Of a DNA stretch of 64,000 nucleotides, positions 45,721 to 54,455 are shown piece after piece. This stretch comes from Sphaerotilus microaerophilus. Its GTDB lineage: Bacteria > Pseudomonadota > Gammaproteobacteria > Burkholderiales > Burkholderiaceae_C. Made by a program: the position numbers and the translations under genes. Under the pieces are notes generated by a model, which was not told the origin of the DNA, did not search any database, and saw nothing but the letters and a program-made list of their open reading frames with translations. Location: contig NZ_AP025730.1 of assembly GCF_023734135.1 (NCBI RefSeq), positions 310,001-374,000 of the forward strand. Reading direction: 5' to 3'. Within the stretch, counting starts at the first letter, position 1, and each line of letters begins with the position of its first letter.

Positions 45721-45775
45721 CGTTCTCAATGGGAACGCTGAGGCTGAAAATATATCGCTTGGATCCCGATCGGGA
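45721..45775. promoter_or_regulatory. Candidate LysR operators between the regulator and its operon
   Basis: CGTTC-N7-GAACG at 45721-45737 matches the T-N11-A dyad pattern of LysR-family sites. A second perfect 12-base palindrome TCCCGATCGGGA lies at 45764-45775, close to the downstream start. An AT-rich stretch (AAAATATATC, about 45747-45756) between them could hold a -10 element. Confidence 0.55.
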
Positions 45776-45784
45776 ATCCAGACA

Positions 45785-46768
45785 ATGCCCAGCATGGCAA
45801 CCCCACCTTCTCCGGCCACCGCCGCCGACCGTTTCCCCGCCGTCACCATCCGTGAGGTCGGCCTGCGTGACGGCCTGCAGGCCATTACCCGCACTGTGCC
45901 CACCGAAGTCAAGCGCCAGTGGTTGCAGGACGCTGTCGACGCCGGCCTGCGCGAGGTCGAGGTCGGCTCCTTCGTGCCCGCCCGGCTGCTGCCGCAGCTG
46001 GCCGACACCGCCGAGCTGCTGGCCTTTGCGAAGACGCTGCCGGGCCTGACCGCCTCGGTGCTGGTGCCCAACCTGCGCGGCGCCCAGGCGGCGATGGAGG
46101 CGCAGGCCGACTGGATGCTGCTGCCGCTGTCGGCCAGCCACGCGCACAGCCTGGCCAACCTGCGCCGCACGCCCGACGAGGTGCTGCGCGAGATCGAGGC
46201 CATCCGCGCCGCGCGCGACGCCGCCGGCTCCGCCTGCCGGCTGGAGGTGGGCCTGAGCACCGCCTTCGGCTGCACCATCCAGGGCCGCGTCGACCCCGCC
46301 GAGGTGCTGCGCCTGATGCGCGCGCTGGTCGATCTGGGCGTGGAGCGCATCGGCCTGGCCGACACGGTGGGCTACGCCAACCCGGCGCAGGTGGCGGCGC
46401 TGTTCACCCTGGCCTTCGAGATCGCCGGCAAACCTGAAGAGGGGCGCCTGGCCTGCGGCCACTTCCACGACACCCGCGGGCTCGGGCTGGCCAACGTCTA
46501 CGCCGCCTGGTCGGTGGGGGTGCGCCGCTTCGATGCCTGCGTGGGCGGCATCGGCGGCTGCCCGCACGCACCGGGCGCCAGCGGCAACGTCGCCACCGAG
46601 GACGTCGCCTACCTCTTCGCCAGCATGGGGCAGCCCACCGGGCTGGACTTCGAGCGGCTGATGGCACTGCGCGGCCACCTCGCGACGTGGCTGGAGGGCG
46701 AGCCGCTGCATGGCAGCATCTGGCGCGCCGGGCTGCCGAAAACTTTGACCCACCCCCGTTGCGGCTGA
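45785..46768 (+). CDS. Hydroxymethylglutaryl-CoA lyase family protein
   Basis: The product has 327 residues (ATG 45785 or 45794). The DRE-TIM barrel start is VTIREVGLRDGLQAI. The active-site Cys is in the signature GGIGGCPHAPGASGNVATED near residue 260, and HFHDTRGLGLANVYAAW provides metal-binding His. It cleaves a 3-hydroxy-3-methyl-glutaryl- or citramalyl-type CoA ester to acetyl-CoA or pyruvate and a second product. Which one is not decided here. The next gene is a CaiB/BaiF CoA-transferase, a frequent pairing. Confidence 0.9.
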   Translation: MPSMATPPSPATAADRFPAVTIREVGLRDGLQAITRTVPTEVKRQWLQDAVDAGLREVEVGSFVPARLLPQLADTAELLAFAKTLPGLTASVLVPNLRGAQAAMEAQADWMLLPLSASHAHSLANLRRTPDEVLREIEAIRAARDAAGSACRLEVGLSTAFGCTIQGRVDPAEVLRLMRALVDLGVERIGLADTVGYANPAQVAALFTLAFEIAGKPEEGRLACGHFHDTRGLGLANVYAAWSVGVRRFDACVGGIGGCPHAPGASGNVATEDVAYLFASMGQPTGLDFERLMALRGHLATWLEGEPLHGSIWRAGLPKTLTHPRCG

Positions 46769-46770
46769 CG

Positions 46771-46793
46771 CCGCTCCCCCTCAAGGGGGCGCC
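46771..46793. repeat. Short C/G-run palindrome (REP-like or terminator)
   Basis: CCGCTCCCCCT and AGGGGGCG-type arms fold into a tight stem (CCCCC/GGGGG, TCAA loop) right after the lyase stop. Very similar short palindromes are scattered in Burkholderiales genomes. Confidence 0.55.
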
Positions 46794-46857
46794 ACCAGCA
46801 GACCGGCAGAGCCGGATCCGCGGTGGCCGCTGGCTGAATTCGACCGGAGACAACGAG

Positions 46858-48069
46858 ATGAGCACCCAGACACCCTCCCCCGCCCCGATCCGCCCGCTGG
46901 CCGGCCTGAAGGTGCTGGAGTTCACCCACATGGTGATGGGCCCGACCTGCGGCATGGTGCTGGCCGACCTGGGCGCCGAGGTGATCAAGCTCGAACCCAT
47001 CGGCGGCGAGAACACGCGCCGGCTGGTGGGCGCCGGGGCCGGCTTCTTCCCGATGTTCAACCGCAACAAGAAGAGCGTCGAGGTCAACCTGCACCACCCC
47101 GACGGCGCGGAAGTGGCACGCCGGCTGGCGGCCAGCGCCGACGTGGTGATTGAGAACTTCAAGCCCGGCACCATGGCCAAGTACGGGCTGGACTACGCCG
47201 CGCTCGCGGCCGTCAACCCGCGGCTGATCTACGTCAGCCACAAGGGCTTCCTGCCCGGGCCCTACGAGCACCGCACCGCGCTCGACGAGGTGGTGCAGAT
47301 GATGGGCGGTCTGGCCTACATGACCGGCCGCCCCGGCGACCCGCTGCGCGCGGGCACCAGCGTCAACGACATCATGGGCGGCCTGTTCGGCGCCATCGGC
47401 ACGCTGGGCGCGCTGGTGCAGCGCGGGATCACCGGCCGCGGCATGGAGGTGCAGTCGGCGCTGTTCGAGAACAACGTCTTCCTGGTCGGCCAGCACATGC
47501 TGCAGTACGCCGTCACCGGCCAGGCCGCCGCGCCCATGCCGGCGCGCCACAGCCCCTGGGCGATCTACGACGTGTTCACCGTGGCCGAGGGCGAGCAGAT
47601 CTTCCTGGCCGCGGTGAGCGACGCGCAGTGGAAGGTGTTCTGCCAGGTGCTCGACCTGCCCGATCTGGCCGCCGACCCGGCGCTGGCCAGCAACAACCAG
47701 CGCGTGGCCAAGCGCCCCCGCCTGCTGGCCACGCTGCGCGAGCGCTTTGCCCACCGCAGCGCCGCCGATCTGGCCGCGGTCATGGAAGGCGCCGGCCTGC
47801 CCTACGCGCCGATCCGCCGGCCGGAAGACCTCTACGACGACCCGCACCTGCTGGCCACCGGCGGGCTGGCGGACATCGTGCTGGCCGATGGCGAGCGCGC
47901 CGGCCAGACGGTGCAGACCACGCTCTTCCCCTTCACGCTGGACGGCCAGCGCCTGGGCGTGCACCTGCAGCCGCCGCGCCACGGGGAACACACCGACGAG
48001 CAGCTCGCCCGCCTGGGCTATGGTGACGCCGAGCGCGCTGCCCTGCGCCAGGCCGGCGCCATCGCCTGA
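46858..48069 (+). CDS. CaiB/BaiF-type (family III) CoA-transferase
   Basis: The product has 403 residues. Family III CoA-transferase features: GLKVLEFTHMVMGPTCGMVLADLGAEVIKLE, the catalytic Asp in TALDEVVQMMGGLAYMTGRPGDP, ADVVIENFKPGTM, SVNDIMGGLFGAIGTLGAL and the end WAIYDVFTVAEGEQIFLAAVSDAQWKVFC. It transfers CoA between organic acids, here most likely activating the substrate of the preceding lyase. It follows the lyase by 89 bases. Confidence 0.93.
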   Translation: MSTQTPSPAPIRPLAGLKVLEFTHMVMGPTCGMVLADLGAEVIKLEPIGGENTRRLVGAGAGFFPMFNRNKKSVEVNLHHPDGAEVARRLAASADVVIENFKPGTMAKYGLDYAALAAVNPRLIYVSHKGFLPGPYEHRTALDEVVQMMGGLAYMTGRPGDPLRAGTSVNDIMGGLFGAIGTLGALVQRGITGRGMEVQSALFENNVFLVGQHMLQYAVTGQAAAPMPARHSPWAIYDVFTVAEGEQIFLAAVSDAQWKVFCQVLDLPDLAADPALASNNQRVAKRPRLLATLRERFAHRSAADLAAVMEGAGLPYAPIRRPEDLYDDPHLLATGGLADIVLADGERAGQTVQTTLFPFTLDGQRLGVHLQPPRHGEHTDEQLARLGYGDAERAALRQAGAIA

Positions 48070-48125
48070 AGCACGACAACCACCCTGACAACGATTCCGA
48101 CAACATCCCGACGGAGACCGCCCCC

Positions 48126-49100
48126 ATGACCGACCGCCGCACCGCCCTGCACACCCTCGCCGCCGCAGCGCTGGCCACCCTGCCCGGCTGGGCCGCCGCC
48201 CAGTCCGAAGGCAAGGTGGTGAAGTTCATCCTGCCCAACGCCACCGGCTCGGGCGTGGACGCCATCACCCGCGCGGCGCAGAACGCGCTGGCCAAGGCCC
48301 TGGGCGCCACCGTGGTGGTGGACAACCAGCCCGGCGCCGGCGGCGTGGTCGGCCTGCAGTCCATCGCCCGCGCCGCACCGGACGGCCACACGCTGGGCGT
48401 GGTGTCCAACAACGTGGTGATCTTCCCCAGCGTGCTGAAGTCCCTGCCCTTCAACATGCCGGGCGACTTCACCCCGATCGCCGTCTGCGGCTACACCCCG
48501 GTGGTGCTGGTGGTCAACCCGGCCCGGGTGGCGGCCAAGAACTCGGCCGAGTTCGCCGCGCTGCTCAAGAGCCGTCCGGGTGAGCTGAACTTCGGCTCCG
48601 GCGGCAACGGCACCATCCTGCACCTGGCCGCCGAGATGTACCTCGACGAGGTCAACGCCAAGGCGCGCCACATCCCCTACAAGGGCGTCGGCCCGATGGT
48701 GACCGACCTGATCGGCGGGCAGATCGAATTTGCCACCGCCGCGCTGCCCAGCGTGCAGCAGCACATCAAGAGCGGCGCGCTGCGCGCCATTGGCGTGGGC
48801 ACGACGCAGCGCGTACCGGCTGCGGCGGACATCCCCACCTTCGTCGAGCAGGGCGTGCCCGGCTACGTGGTGGAGGCCTGGTTCGCGGTGATCGGCCCCA
48901 AGGGCATGGCCCCGGCCGAGGTCAAGCGCGTGCACGACGCGGTGGTGGCGGCCTTCGCGGATGCCGGCGTCAAGGAGACGATGGCCAAGCAGGGCAACGT
49001 CATCAACGTCTCGACCAGCGAGGTCGCCCAGCAGTTCTTCAAGACCGAGCTGGCCAAGTACGCCGCGCTGGTGAAGAAGGCCGGCGTCGAGGCTCAGTAG
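48126..49100 (+). CDS. Bug-family (TctC) periplasmic substrate-binding protein
   Basis: The product has 324 residues with an N-terminal signal (about 1-25). The Bug pattern is seen in KVVKFILPNATGSGVDAITRAAQNALAKALGATVVVDNQPGAGG (in pieces), SGGNGTILHLAAEMY, IPYKGVGPMVTDLIGGQIEFA and VQQHIKSGALRAIGVGTTQR. These bind carboxylates and are expanded in Burkholderiales. Tripartite transporter membrane genes are not adjacent. It completes the lyase/transferase operon and probably senses or imports the pathway acid. Confidence 0.93.
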   Translation: MTDRRTALHTLAAAALATLPGWAAAQSEGKVVKFILPNATGSGVDAITRAAQNALAKALGATVVVDNQPGAGGVVGLQSIARAAPDGHTLGVVSNNVVIFPSVLKSLPFNMPGDFTPIAVCGYTPVVLVVNPARVAAKNSAEFAALLKSRPGELNFGSGGNGTILHLAAEMYLDEVNAKARHIPYKGVGPMVTDLIGGQIEFATAALPSVQQHIKSGALRAIGVGTTQRVPAAADIPTFVEQGVPGYVVEAWFAVIGPKGMAPAEVKRVHDAVVAAFADAGVKETMAKQGNVINVSTSEVAQQFFKTELAKYAALVKKAGVEAQ

Positions 49101-49153
49101 CCGTTGCGGCCAGGCTGTCCCCGGGCCTGCACGATCGGCCCGGGCGCCGTACG

Positions 49154-49903
49154 ATGAGGCGGATGAACGCCCCCTCCTCCTCTTCTTCCCCCACCTCCGC
49201 TGCAGCGGACGCCGCCACCGTCGTCCGCATCGACTTCGTCTCCGACGTCTCCTGCCCCTGGTGCGCCATCGGCCTGCATGCGCTGGAAGCCGCGCTGGCT
49301 CGCGTGGCGCCGGCCATCCAGGCCGAGATCCACCTGCACCCCTTCGAGCTGAACCCGCAAATGGTGCCGGAGGGCGAGGACGTCATCGAGCACCTCACCC
49401 GCAAGTACGGCCGCAGCCCCGACGAGCTGCGCGCGACGCAGGACATGATCCGCGAGCGGGGCGCCGCGGTGGGCTTCGAATTCCGCAAGGGCGCCCGCTC
49501 GCGCATCTACAACACCTTCGACGCCCACCGCCTGCTCGCCTGGGCCGAAACCGTGCAGGGTGACAGTGCCCCGGCCGGCGCCGCGCTGGCGCTCAAGCAT
49601 GCGCTGCTGCGCGCCTACTTCACCGAGGGCCTCAACCCCGGCGACCGCGAGCTGCTGGCCCAGCGTGCCGCGGCCTGCGGGCTCGACGAGGCGGAGGCAC
49701 GCGCCGTGCTGGCCAGCAACCGCCATGCCGACGAGGTGCGCGAGCGCGAGCGCCAGGTCGGCGAGCTGGGCATCCACTCCGTGCCGGCGGTGATCCTGAA
49801 CCAGCGCTGGCTGATCTCCGGCGGGCAGCCGGTGGAGGTCTTCGAGCGCTCGCTGCGCGAGGCGGCAACGGCACCCCACCCGGAGCCCACCCCCGCGGCT
49901 TGA
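49154..49903 (+). CDS. DsbA-family oxidoreductase (FrnE-like)
   Basis: The product has 249 residues; ATG 49154 or 49163. The thioredoxin-type site is CPWC (in FVSDVSCPWCAIGLHALEAAL), and the cis-Pro loop is GIHSVPAVILNQRWLISGGQP, typical of the FrnE/2-hydroxychromene-2-carboxylate isomerase group. No signal peptide is obvious, so it is probably cytosolic. It may be a polyketide- or redox-related disulfide isomerase. Context gives no firm role. Confidence 0.88.
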   Translation: MRRMNAPSSSSSPTSAAADAATVVRIDFVSDVSCPWCAIGLHALEAALARVAPAIQAEIHLHPFELNPQMVPEGEDVIEHLTRKYGRSPDELRATQDMIRERGAAVGFEFRKGARSRIYNTFDAHRLLAWAETVQGDSAPAGAALALKHALLRAYFTEGLNPGDRELLAQRAAACGLDEAEARAVLASNRHADEVRERERQVGELGIHSVPAVILNQRWLISGGQPVEVFERSLREAATAPHPEPTPAA

Positions 49904-49922
49904 TCCACCCCGTCCGGACCCG

Positions 49923-50138
49923 GACAACCCTGTGGACCGCTGCGGCACAACCAGGCAGCTATCCACAGCCCTACCGGCGATCGCCGACTTGTTGCCGATC
50001 GCTCCCGCCGCCGTCCACGGGGCTGCGCACACGCTTGTTTTGCAGCCAAGGTGTTGATCCAGCAGGGCTTTCCGGACTTGTCCACAGAAAGGTGCCTGCT
50101 CTATTACGACTATCAGTCTTATAAAGGAGAGATAGAAA
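49923..50138 (+). repeat. Intergenic element B: DnaA-box-like motifs, AT-rich segment and purine tract
   Basis: CTGTGGAC at 49930, CTATCCACA at 49959, TTGTCCACA at 50078, TATAAA at 50120 and a purine tract with ATAGAAAGAAAG. The offsets (29, 148, 190 bases) match element A within one base, and the sequence between the last box and the TATAAA is visibly related. It fills most of the 374-base gap before the hydrolase gene. Confidence 0.6.
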
Positions 50139-50277
50139 GAAAGAGCGGGAGCCTGTGCAAACCGGGCCGGCCACCGGCCGCCGGGGCCATGCGCAGCAGC
50201 CTGGTGCACGTTTTTTCAGTGCCGACCGTGCAGTGGCGACAATGCGGCGTTCCCGCATCCGGCCGCATGACCCCTGT

Positions 50278-51894
50278 ATGCCCATGACATCGCTGCTGCT
50301 GCCATCCCGCCCGCGCAAGCACCTGCATCCCCACCTGCACCTCGATTCCCTGCCCGGCCGTCGCAGTGGGTCGGCCGTCAGAGTCAAGGTCAGGGCCTGG
50401 GCCGCCGCCATCGGGTGTGCCCTGTTCAATTGCCTTGCTCCGGCCCATGCCGCCGAGCCACCGGCACCCATCCCCACCTTTGGCGACTCGCCCTGCGTGG
50501 AGCGGCCCCAGCCGGCGGCCTCCGGCCAGCCCCCGGCGCCGCCCGCGCGCATCCCCGGCCTGCGCTACGAATGCCATGTGATGACCGGTGGACAACCGCT
50601 GTTCGTCGGCCGCGCCGGCCCGGCCGATCCACCAGCGAATCTGCCGGTGCTGCTGCTGATCCACGGCCTGGGCCAGAACGCCCACACCGACTGGGCCGAG
50701 CCGGTGCAGGCGCTGGCGTCGCGCTTCCAGATCGTCGCGGTCGACCTGCCCGGGTTTGGCGCCTCGCCCCCGCCGCTCGGCCCCTACGCCTTCGACACCC
50801 TCGGCCGGCAGCTCGCGCAGCTGGTCACCCGCCTGGCGCCGGGGCGGCGCGTGCACGTCGTCGGCCACTCGCTGGGCGGCGCGGTGGCGCTGCACTTTGC
50901 CCACCGCCACGCCGCGCTGGTCGACCGGCTCGTGCTGGTCGATGCCGCCGGCCTGCTGCTCAAGCAGGTCTTCATGCGCCACATGACCGCCCAGGCGGTG
51001 CCCTCCACCGGCGTGGCGCCGCTCGACGCGGTGATCCGCGGCATGGGCGGGCGGCTGCGCGACCTCGGCTCCTACCTCTTCCTGGGCCAGGACGCGCGCT
51101 TCGACTTCCTGCCCTGGCTGATGGGCAACCCCCAGGCACGCAAGGCCCTGCTGGGCGGCGTGGTGCAGGCCGATGCCGCGATCACCCTGGTCGAGCAGGA
51201 CTTCACCGCCGCCCTGCGTGAAACCACCGTGCCCACTACGCTGATCTGGGGCTCGGAGGACCGCATCGCGCCGCCACGCACCGGCCGCATCCTGGCCGCG
51301 CGCATGCCCCAGGTGCGCCTGCAGGTCATGGCCGGCGCCGGCCACACGCCGATGGCCGAGCGCCCCGGCGAGTTCAACCGCCTGCTGCTGGACGCGCTGA
51401 CCGGCCCCGTGCCCCCGCGCAGCGCCGGTTTTGCGCCCGGTACCACTGCCAGCACCCGCAGCCAGGGCGAGCTGACCTGCCAGGCCCAGGACGGAGCGCG
51501 CTACAGCGGCCGCATCGACAAGCTGACCCTCAACGGCTGCCGCAACGTGCGCATCGAAGGCGCGCAGATCGGCGCCCTGGTCCTCAGCGACGCCCTGGCC
51601 ACCCTCGACGACAGCAGCATCGACGCCGGCCGCGGCGTGGCCATCGACGCCCGCAACAGCGAGCTGATCGTCACCACCTCACGCATCCGCGCCCGCGTGG
51701 CCATCCGCGCCGAGAACAGCTGGTTCGACCTCGCCGGCGTCAGCCTGACGGCCAGCGAGGCCGCCATGCAATGGCGCGACGCCACCAGCCGCGCCTTCTT
51801 CTCGCTGAGCGACTGGGACGCCCCGGAGCACCGCGGCGACGCGCACTTCATGTGGCCGCGCACGGCGGCGGGGGCGCAGGGGTCGGGGCGGTGA
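50278..51894 (+). CDS. Secreted alpha/beta hydrolase with beta-helix-like C terminus
   Basis: The product has 538 residues (ATG 50278; an ATG at 50284 is an alternative). A long basic leader precedes a hydrophobic signal (about 38-58) ending near AHAAEP. The alpha/beta hydrolase domain has LLLIHGLGQNAHTDW, the nucleophile elbow GHSLGGAVA and GAGHTPM with the catalytic His. The last about 140 residues are regular beta-rich repeats (LTLNGCRNVRIEGAQIGALVLSDALATLDDSSIDAGR in pieces) resembling a right-handed beta-helix. The combination is unusual; esterase or depolymerase activity is a guess. Confidence 0.8.
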   Translation: MPMTSLLLPSRPRKHLHPHLHLDSLPGRRSGSAVRVKVRAWAAAIGCALFNCLAPAHAAEPPAPIPTFGDSPCVERPQPAASGQPPAPPARIPGLRYECHVMTGGQPLFVGRAGPADPPANLPVLLLIHGLGQNAHTDWAEPVQALASRFQIVAVDLPGFGASPPPLGPYAFDTLGRQLAQLVTRLAPGRRVHVVGHSLGGAVALHFAHRHAALVDRLVLVDAAGLLLKQVFMRHMTAQAVPSTGVAPLDAVIRGMGGRLRDLGSYLFLGQDARFDFLPWLMGNPQARKALLGGVVQADAAITLVEQDFTAALRETTVPTTLIWGSEDRIAPPRTGRILAARMPQVRLQVMAGAGHTPMAERPGEFNRLLLDALTGPVPPRSAGFAPGTTASTRSQGELTCQAQDGARYSGRIDKLTLNGCRNVRIEGAQIGALVLSDALATLDDSSIDAGRGVAIDARNSELIVTTSRIRARVAIRAENSWFDLAGVSLTASEAAMQWRDATSRAFFSLSDWDAPEHRGDAHFMWPRTAAGAQGSGR

Positions 51895-51982
51895 AAGTCG
51901 ACTTCGAGCAGGCGGCTGGCGGAGAACAGCCGGTGGGCCAGGAGCGGCCGGGGCTGAGTCAGCTGGCCGGCTGACCCGCCGC

Positions 51983-52387
51983 TCAGGCCCCGCCCTCCGG
52001 CGGATGCACCTTCGCAAAGGTCAGGATCACCTCTCGCACCAGCTTGCGCTGCGGCGCGGGCAGCTGCAGGTAGGCGTCCACCGTCTCGCGCTCCTGGTAG
52101 GTGAGCTTGTCTTCCCAGCGGACCTTGTACTGCTGCACCGTCCTGGCTACCTCCGGGCCAAAGCGCAACACCTGAGGCTCCACCTTCAGCCACTCGGCAA
52201 GGACCTGAAGCTTGTCCTGCGACGGGATGGCTTGGCCGTTCAGCCAGCGGCTCACGGCCTGGATGGTCACCGGCGCGCCCCAGTAGCGGGTGTTGAACTC
52301 GCGCTCCAGCACCGACGGGCGCAGCGGATAGCCGGCCACTCGCATCGCCTCGCGCAGCCGCTCGGAGAACTCCAGCTTCTCGTTCAT
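51983..52387 (-). CDS. HTH regulator of the type III restriction-modification locus
   Basis: The product has 134 residues from ATG 52387; an in-frame TTG at 52402 is less likely. It has an N-terminal XRE-like HTH region: ERLREAMRVAGYPLRPSVLEREFNTRYWGAPVTIQAVSRWLNGQAIPSQDKLQVLAEWL (in pieces), common in betaproteobacterial accessory loci. It is divergent from mod, with two perfect palindromes between, as controller proteins of restriction systems are. Confidence 0.8.
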   Translation of the reverse strand: MNEKLEFSERLREAMRVAGYPLRPSVLEREFNTRYWGAPVTIQAVSRWLNGQAIPSQDKLQVLAEWLKVEPQVLRFGPEVARTVQQYKVRWEDKLTYQERETVDAYLQLPAPQRKLVREVILTFAKVHPPEGGA

Positions 52388-52416
52388 GAACAAATAGTTC
52401 AATTCCGAGGGGCTGA

Positions 52417-52473
52417 AACTGAACTGTCTGTTCAGTTGTTCCTAAACTTCCGGTTGAGAACCACGTCAACCGG
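52417..52473. promoter_or_regulatory. Two palindromes between the HTH regulator and mod
   Basis: First: AACTGAAC (52417-52424) TGTCT GTTCAGTT (52430-52437), perfect 8-base arms. Second: CCGGTTGA (52450-52457) GAACCACG TCAACCGG (52466-52473), perfect 8-base arms, ending 5 bases before the mod ATG. Together they occupy the 91-base gap between the divergent genes and are the obvious binding sites for the HTH protein. The second would cover the mod ribosome site. Confidence 0.8.
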
Positions 52474-52478
52474 ATGTC

Positions 52479-54455
52479 ATGCCCAAGTCGCTCCTAGAAC
52501 AACTGCCCGAGATCGTCGCCAACGGGCGTCGGCAAGCGGAGAAGATCCTCGAAGGCCTGGAGGGCCGCCAGCGCATCGGCCTGCAGACGCGGGAGTGGGT
52601 GCTGCCGTCCAAGGACAGCGCCTCGACCGACTGGGTCACGGCCCAGGCCCGCCGCGCCCATGTGCCGCCGGGTGAGGAGTCCGGCGGCGACGGCTGGACC
52701 AACCGGCTGATCTACGGCGACAACCTGCTGGCGATGGCGGCGCTGCTGGCCGGTGACGAGCACACGCCCTCACTGCGTGGCCGGGTGGACCTGATCTACA
52801 TCGACCCGCCCTTCGACTCCAAGGCCGACTACCGCACCAAGGTGACGCTGCCCGGCGTGGAGTTGGAGCAGAAGCCCACCGTGATCGAGCAGTTCGCCTA
52901 CTCCGACACCTGGGCGGACGGCACGGCGTCCTACCTCGCGATGATCACCCCGCGCCTGATCCTGATGCGCGAGCTGCTGGCCGATACCGGGTCGATTTAT
53001 GTGCACCTGGATTGGCATGTGGGGCACTACGTGAAGCTGGTGATGGATGAAGTTTTTGGACGCATGAATATGCGTAACGAGGTAATTTGGTACTACTCAA
53101 CGCTTGGTAGGCCAAAGGATCGATTTGCCCAAAAACACGACGCCATTTTTTGCTACGGCAAGAACGATGTCAGCTACTTCAGTGAACAAGACGCGAGAAT
53201 TCCATATAGCGAAGAGTACATACAATCCCATTTTAGAGATAGGGATGAGAACGGTCTAGTATGCCGCAAGCGATTCGATGCTGGAAAGTGGCGAACCTAT
53301 TACCCTGACGAAGGAATGATCCCGAACGATGTTTGGGATATTCCATATGAGAACTCCATGTCAAAAGACAGGGTTGGCTATGCAACCCAAAAACCGACTG
53401 CATTGCTAGAAAGAATCATCAAATCATCCTGCCCACCTGATGGGTTGGTGGCAGATTTCAACGGAGGTTCAGGTACAACGGCAGTCGTTGCAGAAGATCT
53501 CCAACGTCGTTGGGTAACCTGCGATCTGGGTAAACCCGCCTGCATGATCATGCGCAAGCGGCTGATCGACCAAGACGCCAAGCCCTTCCTCTATCAGGCG
53601 GTGGGCGACTACCACGTCGAGGCGGCCAAGGCCACTCTGGGGCGGGACTTTCGCATCGGCGACCTGGCGCAGATCGTCCTGTCGCTCTATGGCGCGCTGC
53701 CGCTGCCGCCGGAGGACAACCCGCTGCGCAACCTCGGGCAGATCGCGGGAATATCCACCACCGCTGGCCGAGGCAGCAAGACGCTGGTGCTGGCCGATTC
53801 ACCCAACAAACTCACCGGCGCGGCCACGCTGAAAAAGGCGGTGGCGCTGCGTGACAACCTGCTGGGCGGCTGGGACCGCGTGGTGGTGCTGGGCTGGAAC
53901 TTCGAGCCCTCGATCGGCGAAACCATCACGGCGCTGAACGACAAGCACCTGGAAGTGCTGGTGATCCCGCCCGACCTGCTCGACCGCCTGAAGAAGAAGG
54001 GCGGCGTGGACAAACTGCGCGGCCAGGTGAGATTCTCCTCCCTGCAATACCTCACCCTCGACCCCGTGCAGCGCAGCAGCACCGCACCGGACGAACAGGG
54101 CGCGGCGCAGGAGAAACTCACCGTCTCGCTGAAGAACTACGTGCTGCTCTCGCCCGAGGCCATCAACCTCGACGAGGCCAACCGCGTGAAACTGCAGGCG
54201 GTGATGAACCAGGACCCGCTGGCGCTGATCGAGTATTGGGCGGTGGATCCGGACTACGACGGCAAACTCTTCCGTTCCGTCTGGCAGGACTACCGCGGCA
54301 ATACTGCCAACGATGGCGATGCACTGAGCGTGATCTCTGTGGCGGTGCTGACATTGCCCCGCCAGGCCGGCACGCGCCGGGTCTGCGTGCGGGCGGTGGA
54401 CGTGTTCGGCTTCGAGTCCGAGGTGGTGGCCAACGTGGCGGAGCCGCAGGCATGA
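52479..54455 (+). CDS. mod: Type III restriction-modification DNA methyltransferase (Mod)
   Basis: The product has 658 residues. It is a beta-class N6-adenine methyltransferase, with motif IV DPPFD at 109-113 (in LIYIDPPFDSK) first and the AdoMet-binding motif NGGSGTT at about 327-334 later. The span between them, where the target-recognition domain lies in this class, is AT-rich (about 46% G+C by hand count over 53041-53520, against about 70% just upstream) and was probably acquired by recombination. It overlaps res by ATGA. It methylates one strand of an asymmetric site and is required with Res for cutting. Confidence 0.95.
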   Translation: MPKSLLEQLPEIVANGRRQAEKILEGLEGRQRIGLQTREWVLPSKDSASTDWVTAQARRAHVPPGEESGGDGWTNRLIYGDNLLAMAALLAGDEHTPSLRGRVDLIYIDPPFDSKADYRTKVTLPGVELEQKPTVIEQFAYSDTWADGTASYLAMITPRLILMRELLADTGSIYVHLDWHVGHYVKLVMDEVFGRMNMRNEVIWYYSTLGRPKDRFAQKHDAIFCYGKNDVSYFSEQDARIPYSEEYIQSHFRDRDENGLVCRKRFDAGKWRTYYPDEGMIPNDVWDIPYENSMSKDRVGYATQKPTALLERIIKSSCPPDGLVADFNGGSGTTAVVAEDLQRRWVTCDLGKPACMIMRKRLIDQDAKPFLYQAVGDYHVEAAKATLGRDFRIGDLAQIVLSLYGALPLPPEDNPLRNLGQIAGISTTAGRGSKTLVLADSPNKLTGAATLKKAVALRDNLLGGWDRVVVLGWNFEPSIGETITALNDKHLEVLVIPPDLLDRLKKKGGVDKLRGQVRFSSLQYLTLDPVQRSSTAPDEQGAAQEKLTVSLKNYVLLSPEAINLDEANRVKLQAVMNQDPLALIEYWAVDPDYDGKLFRSVWQDYRGNTANDGDALSVISVAVLTLPRQAGTRRVCVRAVDVFGFESEVVANVAEPQA

